From: RUG14300 sp964391805
GTDB taxonomy: Bacteria; Bacillota; Clostridia; Christensenellales; CAG-1252
Assembly: GCA_964391805.1 (NCBI GenBank)
Contig: CAYMNK010000022.1
Span: 1 to 11,910 of the forward strand
DNA: 11,910 nt
Direction: 5' to 3'
Shown here: piece by piece, positions 6,957 to 11,910 of the stretch
How the letters are laid out: each line of letters begins with the position of its first letter
Numbering within the stretch: the stretch's first letter is position 1
Position numbers and translations under genes: made by a program
The notes under the pieces: generated by a model
Told to the model about the DNA's origin: nothing
Databases searched by the model: none
What the model saw: the letters and a program-made list of their open reading frames with translations, nothing else

Positions 6957-8255
6957 TTATTTGTTATTAATACGTTTAAGCGTATAAGCTTCTTCGTTTG
7001 ATTCGGTAATTTTTACGCTTTGAGAAATTTCAATGGTCGTCACAAGTACGTTGTTATCTACTGCGATTATAGGATAACGGTCACGCAATCTTTTTGGCAT
7101 CTTTTTATCTGTGTAGAAGTCTCCCAACGATGACGAAATACCGTTAAATTTTACGAATACGTCTCCGTCTTTGCGTGCGCGAATAACTGCATTTGAGGGA
7201 ATTTTTGAAACATCAAAACGGATATTTTCATCAGTACGCTTGACTATAGCCCAACGCTCTCCTGCAAACATAAATTCGCCGATTTTAAACGGAATCGGAG
7301 TAGTATCGACATCTCTTTGTAGTTCAAAAACTATTTTATCATATTCCTTCCATGCTCTTAATCGGTTTGCTAAATCGATACGCGAACCATTGACTGCATC
7401 TATTAACTTTAACACATCGTTTAGGTTACATTCTTCAAAATCGATACCGCCCGATATGGAAATCACCGCTTGGCGAATAGCCGTTTTTTGAAGCACTCTA
7501 TCGACATTTTTTAATTCGTTAATATATAGATAAACGATATCACCGTCTATATGAAACGACGGAGCAAGCTTCTTTAAAAACGCTTCATTTTCTTTTGCAC
7601 GCTCGGTAAGTCTGATGATTGCATTGCGATAATCACTCCACTTGGATTCAACCATGGGCAAAACTTCGTTTCTTAAGAAATTTCTAGTATAATCGCTGTC
7701 GTCGTTGGTTGAATCTTGTCTAAAAGGAATGGAATTAGCAGAAACATAATCTTCGATTTCTTTCCGTGTGACTTTTAGCAGGGGACGAACAAATCTATCT
7801 CGCGTTTGAATACCTTTTAAACCCTCTAAACCGGTGCCTCTAAAAATTCGCATAAGCACCGTTTCGCATACGTCGTCTGCATGATGAGCAAGAGCGATAT
7901 AATCGAGTGTGCCGTTTGACAATAATTCACTAAAAAATTGATACCTGAGAATTCGTCCCGCTGTTTCGAGCGAGACTTTATTGGATAATGCATATTCGGG
8001 TGCATCAACCGTGGTGCCAATAAATTTCAAGCCGTGTAGTGTCGCGAACTCTTTAACGAATTGACTATCGGCAACGGATTCTTTCCCTCTAATGCCGTGT
8101 TCAACATTAATAACGACAATATCGAACTTTCGGTCGGTGTAATTCAGCAACAAAGATAGCAGACACATTGAATCTGCACCTCCGGATACCGCCACTCCCA
8201 CTTTACCGGTAAGAGAGGAAATTGAATCATACACACGACAATTAACATTCTCCAT
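6957..8255 (-). CDS. tilS: tRNA(Ile)-lysidine synthase
   Basis: TilS ligates lysine to C34 of the tRNA-Ile2 with CAU anticodon, changing its decoding from AUG to AUA and its identity from Met to Ile; it is essential in most bacteria. Counted from the start chosen here (432 residues), the PP-loop SGGADS is at 24-29, an ALAHHADDVCETVLMRIFRG stretch at 121-140, and a DSTNDDSDYTRNFLRNEVLP stretch at 181-200 before the C-terminal substrate-binding domains. The open frame reaches an ATG at 8294 (445 residues), but that codon overlaps a consensus -35 box and has no ribosome binding site. The ATG at 8253-8255 sits exactly where transcription from that promoter should begin, and gives an N-terminus of the family's usual length. 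Neither start has a Shine-Dalgarno. It is probably the first gene of the tilS-hpt-cca-rmuC-PHP operon. Function is certain; the start is inferred. Confidence 0.94.
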   Translation of the reverse strand: MENVNCRVYDSISSLTGKVGVAVSGGADSMCLLSLLLNYTDRKFDIVVINVEHGIRGKESVADSQFVKEFATLHGLKFIGTTVDAPEYALSNKVSLETAGRILRYQFFSELLSNGTLDYIALAHHADDVCETVLMRIFRGTGLEGLKGIQTRDRFVRPLLKVTRKEIEDYVSANSIPFRQDSTNDDSDYTRNFLRNEVLPMVESKWSDYRNAIIRLTERAKENEAFLKKLAPSFHIDGDIVYLYINELKNVDRVLQKTAIRQAVISISGGIDFEECNLNDVLKLIDAVNGSRIDLANRLRAWKEYDKIVFELQRDVDTTPIPFKIGEFMFAGERWAIVKRTDENIRFDVSKIPSNAVIRARKDGDVFVKFNGISSSLGDFYTDKKMPKRLRDRYPIIAVDNNVLVTTIEISQSVKITESNEEAYTLKRINNK

Positions 8256-8261
8256 ATTACT

Positions 8262-8290
8262 ATTATCGACATAAAAACCAATTTTGTCAA
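8262..8290 (-). promoter_or_regulatory. consensus promoter of the tilS operon
   Basis: On the minus strand TTGACA (8285-8290, 6 of 6) and GATAAT (8262-8267, 5 of 6) are separated by 17 bp. Six bases then precede the ATG at 8255, so the usual initiation distance puts the first transcribed base on that A. It lies within the longest open frame of tilS, and argues against initiation at the upstream ATG (8294). Confidence 0.6.
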
Positions 8291-8400
8291 GCATCCATAT
8301 AATTTACTAATAATTATTAAGGAATTAATATAATACAAGACAGTTACCAAGGCGAATGATGTTATGCTAAAAAGTTGCTAATGCTTTGATTAATTTTTCA

Positions 8401-8476
8401 TTTGGGTTAAGATTCCAATGCTATGCATTGCCCTACGGGTTCGACTTCGGTCTGTCGACCTTTGCTCAGCATGACA
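8401..8476. repeat. degenerate interspersed repeat, copy 1
   Basis: This copy starts TTTGGGTTAAGAT and ends CTCAGCATGACA. Its last 38 bases (8439-8476) match 8661-8698 at about 34 of 38 positions. It contains small hairpins (CAATGC-TAT-GCATTG; a TCGAC/GTCGA pair). Between it and the next unit, shorter echoes of the end motif appear at 8503-8513 (CTTAGTATGAC) and 8529-8539 (CTCAGAATGAC). No open frame of note is present. Confidence 0.65.
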
Positions 8477-8561
8477 ATGATGGTGTTGTGCTTTCCCTTT
8501 TACTTAGTATGACGGCGGACGAAATTCGCTCAGAATGACTATATGGGCATCGTTGCTACAG

Positions 8562-8702
8562 CATATGTCATCCTGAGTGGAGCGTAAGCGGAATCGAAGG
8601 ATCTAATTCCTTGTTTATTTGGATTAAGATACTGCAAGGCAAGCCATGCACTGCTTCGCAGTTCGACTTCGGTCTATCGACCTACGCTCAGTATGACATA
8701 TG
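8562..8702. repeat. palindromic repeat element with 16-bp terminal inverted repeats
   Basis: CATATGTCATCCTGAG (8562-8577) and CTCAGTATGACATATG (8687-8702) are inverted repeats matching at 15 of 16 positions. The left half (8566-8612) has the form TGTCATCCTGAG followed by AGCG-type and GAAGGATCT segments. The right half is a second copy of the repeat at 8401-8476 in the opposite sense to the left half. Similarity extends with gaps outward to about 8549 and 8715. The element has no coding capacity, so it is MITE-like or REP-like. It sits between the tilS promoter and pckA, and as RNA it could fold into a long imperfect hairpin. Confidence 0.6.
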
Positions 8703-8886
8703 TAACGCTAACGATTGCTCTAATAAGGATATGGCAATTACTAATCGCCACTACAATTATAATATTTCCTTATTCAAAAAGTAATAATTATGTGCCACAT
8801 TGTTAAAGATAACTTAAATTGTTCGATTTTTTACAGAAAAATAATAAAAATTGTGTGTTTATTTGCTATCCCTATTTCAAAAAATG

Positions 8887-8895
8887 TGTTAAAAT
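8887..8895 (+). promoter_or_regulatory. possible extended -10 promoter for pckA
   Basis: TGTTAAAAT gives the extended TGn motif followed by TAAAAT (5 of 6). There is no good -35 box at 16-18 bp; TTGCTA at 8863-8868 is 21 bp away. An alternative -10 box TATAAT occurs at 8758-8763, also without a convincing -35. The start of transcription is therefore uncertain. Confidence 0.35.
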
Positions 8896-8932
8896 ACAAT
8901 CAAGAAAAATATTTTATATAGGAGATGTTTTT

Positions 8933-10540
8933 ATGTCAAAAATCGATTTATCTAAATATGGAATTACCGGCGTAAAAGAGATCATTCATAATCCTTCTTA
9001 CGAAGATTTGTTCGAAGCTGAAATGGATCCTTCCCTTACCGGATACGATAAAGGTCAATTGAGCGAACTCGGTGCTGTCAACGTTATGACAGGTGTATAC
9101 ACCGGACGTTCACCTAAAGACAAATTCATCGTTATGGATGAGAACTCTAAGGACACAGTTTGGTGGACCAGCGAGGGCTATAAGAATGATAACCATCCTG
9201 CCTCCGAAGAAACTTGGAAAGCAGTAAAAGAAATCGCCGTTAAAGAATTGAGCAATAAGAAACTTTATGTTGTAGACGCTTTCTGCGGTGCTAATAAAGA
9301 TACTCGTATGGCTGTTCGCTTCATCGTTGAAGTTGCATGGCAAGCTCACTTCATTAAGAATATGTTTATTAAACCCACCGAGGAAGAACTTGCATCTTTC
9401 GAACCCGATTTCGTAGTATTCAATGCTTCCAAGGCTAAGGTTGAGAACTATAAAGAATTAGGATTGAATTCCGAAACAGCAGTTGTATTCAACATCACCT
9501 CCAGAGAACAAGTTATCATCAATACTTGGTACGGTGGCGAAATGAAGAAAGGTATGTTCTCTATGATGAACTACTATCTACCTCTCAAAGGTATCGCTTC
9601 TATGCACTGCTCCGCTAACACCGATATGAATGGCGAAAACACCGCTATCTTCTTCGGACTTTCCGGTACAGGTAAGACCACACTTTCTACCGATCCCAAG
9701 CGTTTATTGATCGGTGACGACGAGCACGGTTGGGATGACAACGGCGTATTCAACTTCGAAGGTGGTTGCTATGCTAAGGTAATCAATCTTGATAAAGAAT
9801 CCGAACCCGATATCTACAACGCTATTAGACGTAATGCATTGTTAGAGAATGTTACTTTGGACGAGAACGGCGTTATCGATTTCGCTGATAAGAGCGTTAC
9901 CGAAAACACCAGAGTTTCCTATCCTATCGATCACATCGAGAAGATCGTTCGTCCCGTTTCTTCTGCTCCTGCAGCTAAGAATGTTATATTCCTTTCTGCC
10001 GATGCATTTGGAGTATTACCTCCTGTATCTATCCTTACTCCCGAACAAACTCAATACTACTTCCTTTCCGGTTTCACCGCTAAGTTAGCAGGTACCGAGC
10101 GTGGAATTACCGAGCCCACCCCGACATTCTCGGCTTGTTTCGGTCAAGCATTCCTTGAGTTACATCCTACTAAGTATGCTGAAGAACTTGTTAAGAGAAT
10201 GCAACAGAGCGGTGCTAAGGCATACCTCGTTAATACGGGTTGGAACGGAAGCGGTAAGCGTATTTCCATTAAGGATACCCGTGGTATCATCGACGCTATT
10301 TTAAGCGGTGCTATCAATGAAACTCCTACTAAGATGATTCCTCACTTCAACTTCGAAGTTCCTACCGAATTACCTGGTGTAGATTCTCACATCTTAGATC
10401 CGAGAGACACTTATGCAGACGTTTCTGTATGGGAATCCAAGGCTCAAGACTTAGCAAGCAGATTTATCAAGAATTTCGCTAAGTACACCACCAACGAAGC
10501 CGGCAAGGCATTAGTTGCAGCTGGTCCGAAGCTTGACTAA
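8933..10540 (+). CDS. pckA: phosphoenolpyruvate carboxykinase (ATP)
   Basis: This 535-residue enzyme interconverts oxaloacetate plus ATP with PEP plus CO2 plus ADP; in anaerobes it serves gluconeogenesis or CO2-fixing PEP carboxylation. Visible elements are the substrate-binding TGRSPKDK (57-64), the YGGEMKKGMFSMMNYYLPL stretch (200-218) with its metal-ligand lysine region, H225 in ASMHCSANTD, the kinase P-loop GLSGTGKTT (242-250), and the metal-binding IGDDEHGWD (260-268). The open frame extends upstream to an ATG at 8819, but the extra 38 residues are unlike the family. The ATG at 8933 has AGGAG eight bases before it and gives the family's usual length, so I use it. The gene uses many C-ending codons (TTC, AAC, ATC, ACC), unlike the minus-strand genes, which suggests high expression. 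It is a single-gene unit closed by the terminator at 10596-10624. Confidence 0.97.
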   Translation: MSKIDLSKYGITGVKEIIHNPSYEDLFEAEMDPSLTGYDKGQLSELGAVNVMTGVYTGRSPKDKFIVMDENSKDTVWWTSEGYKNDNHPASEETWKAVKEIAVKELSNKKLYVVDAFCGANKDTRMAVRFIVEVAWQAHFIKNMFIKPTEEELASFEPDFVVFNASKAKVENYKELGLNSETAVVFNITSREQVIINTWYGGEMKKGMFSMMNYYLPLKGIASMHCSANTDMNGENTAIFFGLSGTGKTTLSTDPKRLLIGDDEHGWDDNGVFNFEGGCYAKVINLDKESEPDIYNAIRRNALLENVTLDENGVIDFADKSVTENTRVSYPIDHIEKIVRPVSSAPAAKNVIFLSADAFGVLPPVSILTPEQTQYYFLSGFTAKLAGTERGITEPTPTFSACFGQAFLELHPTKYAEELVKRMQQSGAKAYLVNTGWNGSGKRISIKDTRGIIDAILSGAINETPTKMIPHFNFEVPTELPGVDSHILDPRDTYADVSVWESKAQDLASRFIKNFAKYTTNEAGKALVAAGPKLD

Positions 10541-10595
10541 TTAAGCATTATTCGGTTACTTAAACAATACAAAAGTTTAATTAACTAATCAATTC

Positions 10596-10624
10596 AAAAA
10601 GGAGACCGCGCGGTCTCCTTTTTT
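10596..10624. terminator. strong, probably bidirectional intrinsic terminator
   Basis: GGAGACCG and CGGTCTCC form a perfect stem with a CG centre (10601-10618), flanked by A5 on the left and T6 on the right. It ends pckA, 56 bp past its stop. Read on the minus strand it also has a GC-rich stem followed by T5, so it can stop transcripts of the acetyltransferase gene coming from the other side. Confidence 0.9.
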
Positions 10625-10851
10625 CGTCAACGATAATTAATATATGTGGCTTCGATGCCACCAAAAAACTGTTTTTAAGACATCTTTTTGAAATAGAAAA
10701 TAAAAGAGAAGAGATAAAAGTTGCGGATATTTTAATTGATGTTTTTCGTCCGCAAGATACCAAATTGTTACACAATTTGATTTGCAGATTGTGCAAATTT
10801 AGACTATGTTCACTATGATAGTGGACGAAATGCTCGATATATTCACAACTT
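10625..10851. other. intergenic stretch with small hairpins and a start-less open frame
   Basis: No gene with a credible start is present. On the plus strand one frame is open from 10585 to a TGA at 10816-10818. Between 10651 and 10752 it reads like real protein (FDATKKLFLRHLFEIENK, then REEIKVADILIDVFR), but it has no ATG, GTG or TTG start. A short frame starting at GTG 10646 or ATG 10655 would join it after a -1 shift at the heptamer A AAA AAC (10663-10669). Small inverted repeats are GTGGC/GCCAC (10646-10661), CAAATTGT/ACAATTTG (10761-10779), ATTTGCA/TGCAAAT (10780-10798) and a near-perfect one at 10808-10826. A decayed gene is the simplest reading. Confidence 0.4.
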
Positions 10852-11523
10852 TTATTTATTCTTTTTTCTTTCGGATATAGGTTTTTCGTTTTTTAGGTAT
10901 GTTTCCCAAACGTTGATTCTATCACTTTCGTCTATTTGACGAATGACTTTGGCAGGAACACCGGCAACCAAACTGTTAGGCGGTACGTCTCTTGTAACCA
11001 CAGCACCTGCCGCAACTACACTGTTTTTGCCGATTGTCACACCACCGCATATGGTTGCACTTGAGCAAATCCAGCAACCGTCCTCAATGGTGATAGGATC
11101 GGAAAACTCGAGATCATGCCTACCGTCGGGATAGTTAGCATTTAGGCGTTCTTCTGCAATTAGTGGGTGATTAGGAGTTGCTAACGTAACATTAGCACCT
11201 ATCCATACGCCGTTACCGAGAGTTATGGGAGAAACGTCGAGAAATGTACAATTATAGTTAATAAAACATTCGTCACCGACATGGATATTGACGCCGTATT
11301 CACAATAAAGGGGTGCAAATACGCCTAAGTGTTTACCCTTAGAAGACGGAATAAGCCGTTCCAATGCGCGTTGTTTCGCTCTAAAACGCCACATTGCAAT
11401 TTTGTTAAATCTATCTGAGCGGCATAATCCTTGAATATGCTGTTTAGCAATATCCTTACTTGCCGAATTATAAAGATTGCCCGAAATCATTCTATCCCAA
11501 TCATTAACTCTTTTATTGTCCAT
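10852..11523 (-). CDS. hexapeptide-repeat sugar O-acetyltransferase (maltose/galactoside acetyltransferase type)
   Basis: This 223-residue protein has the N-terminal helical segment of maltose/galactoside acetyltransferases (about 5-60), then a left-handed beta-helix built of hexapeptide repeats (about 72-195). The expected catalytic histidine is H119 in ATPNHPL; other family marks are GNGVWIGANVTL (103-114), the WICSSATICGGVTIGKNSVV stretch and GAVVTRDVPPNSLVAGVPAKVIR. Such enzymes work as trimers and transfer acetyl from acetyl-CoA to sugar hydroxyls. The true acceptor here is unknown; virginiamycin- or NodL-like activities are also possible within the fold. A basic and acidic tail of about 25 residues (to KKNK) extends beyond the usual end. 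AAGGAG precedes the start by seven bases. It is a single gene convergent with pckA, probably ended by the terminator at 10596-10624. Confidence 0.92.
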   Translation of the reverse strand: MDNKRVNDWDRMISGNLYNSASKDIAKQHIQGLCRSDRFNKIAMWRFRAKQRALERLIPSSKGKHLGVFAPLYCEYGVNIHVGDECFINYNCTFLDVSPITLGNGVWIGANVTLATPNHPLIAEERLNANYPDGRHDLEFSDPITIEDGCWICSSATICGGVTIGKNSVVAAGAVVTRDVPPNSLVAGVPAKVIRQIDESDRINVWETYLKNEKPISERKKNK

Positions 11524-11560
11524 AATACTCTCCTTATGAAGTTATTTTGTGGTAACTATC

Positions 11561-11569
11561 ATTATACCA
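11561..11569 (-). promoter_or_regulatory. extended -10 promoter of the acetyltransferase gene
   Basis: The minus strand reads TGGTATAAT, a perfect -10 hexamer with the extended TGn motif, about 38 bp before the start codon. The -35 position (around 11583-11590) is only T-rich and poor, which is common for extended -10 promoters. Confidence 0.55.
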
Positions 11570-11719
11570 TAAAAAAATAAAAGATAAAACACTATTAGGT
11601 AATTTTATTATTATTAGATTTTAAATTAAACTAGATTCTCTCTTTATTTTTAAAAGCACCTTAATAATTACACTTACGAGATTTTTCCTCTAAAAGTTTT
11701 GAAAAAATAGAATAATTAC

Positions 11720-11748
11720 TTGACGAAAGGTAAAAAGTGAGATATAAT
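11720..11748 (+). promoter_or_regulatory. promoter of the tRNA-Pro gene
   Basis: TTGACG (11720-11725, 5 of 6) and TATAAT (11743-11748, 6 of 6) are separated by 17 bp and end 20 bp before the mature tRNA 5' end. This is the best promoter in the window. Confidence 0.85.
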
Positions 11749-11768
11749 CATAAAGCATTAAAAAATAA

Positions 11769-11845
<77 letters not shown>

Positions 11846-11858
11846 TAAGACAATCAAA

Positions 11859-11910
11859 GGGGCTGTAAAAAAAGTCTCTTAAGAAAAAAGTGTCACGGAA
11901 TAAAACCGTG
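11859..11910 (+). repeat. possible palindromic or IS-end element with hairpin, cut by the window edge
   Basis: The segment begins GGGGCTGT followed by seven A and GTCTC, resembling ends of several Firmicute insertion sequences (recalled, not searched). It finishes with CACGG-AATAAAA-CCGTG (11894-11910), a 5-bp stem that is likely to continue outside the window. AAAAAAG just before the stem suggests the far side could be CTTTTTT, in which case the hairpin would act as the tRNA terminator. Which of the two it is cannot be decided from this window. Confidence 0.35.

Noticed and set aside
8401..8702. CRISPR array
   Set aside because: The repeats are few, of unequal length, in both orientations and irregularly spaced, with no conserved spacer length and no cas genes nearby.
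8722..8774. AATAAGGA/TCCTTATT inverted repeat upstream of pckA as a terminator or operator
   Set aside because: The arms are 37 bp apart and AT-rich, and no T run follows; a chance match is likely. It also flanks a TATAAT at 8758 that lacks a -35 box.
8819..8932. N-terminal extension of pckA from an upstream ATG
   Set aside because: The added residues are unlike PEP carboxykinase, and the extension overlaps the likely promoter; the ATG at 8933 has a proper AGGAG.
8295..8932. Riboswitch or T-box leader for pckA
   Set aside because: No T-box motif or familiar riboswitch core was found by eye. The structured part is explained by the repeat element.
10581..10796. Minus-strand open frame of 71 codons between pckA and the acetyltransferase gene
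   Set aside because: It overlaps the terminator hairpin, its translation is rich in Ser and Cys without a recognisable fold, and no ribosome binding site was seen. The opposite frame is more protein-like.

Overview
The window looks like a piece of a low-GC Gram-positive chromosome, most likely an uncultured member of the Clostridia (Bacillota). This rests on the AT-rich base composition, strong AGGAG-type ribosome binding sites, near-consensus SigA-type promoters, a tRNA gene with its CCA encoded, and the adjacency of tilS and hpt, which is also seen in Bacillus. The taxonomic call is inference; there is no rRNA or other marker gene here.

Layout. Positions 97-8294 are a minus-strand block that reads from right to left as two units. 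The first unit is tilS, hpt, cca, rmuC and a PHP-domain phosphoesterase, with overlaps or gaps of 22 nt or less, so probably one operon. It joins tRNA decoding (TilS modifies the wobble base of tRNA-Ile2; Cca completes the CCA end), purine salvage (Hpt), a RecN/RmuC-type DNA maintenance protein and a probable nucleotide or oligonucleotide phosphatase. The second unit starts from its own promoter at 2919-2947 and encodes a sensor histidine kinase, an OmpR-type response regulator and an MgtC/SapB-family membrane protein.

Positions 8295-8932 are a long divergent intergenic region. It is filled with degenerate palindromic repeats, including a roughly 140-bp element with 16-bp imperfect terminal inverted repeats. 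A single plus-strand gene, pckA (ATP-dependent PEP carboxykinase, gluconeogenesis or anaplerosis), follows and ends at a perfect, probably bidirectional, terminator (10596-10624). A 227-bp stretch with small hairpins and a start-less open frame separates it from a convergent minus-strand hexapeptide-repeat acetyltransferase gene. A plus-strand tRNA-Pro(GGG) with an excellent promoter closes the window. The sequence after the tRNA looks like the left half of a palindrome or insertion-sequence end that runs off the edge.

No clearly novel multi-gene system is visible; all eight large protein families of the operons, pckA and the acetyltransferase are recognisable. The most interesting points are a consensus promoter placed so that tilS mRNA would be leaderless from an internal ATG, an MgtC-family gene wired into a two-component operon, an inverted repeat over that operon's -35 box, and the palindromic repeat cluster.
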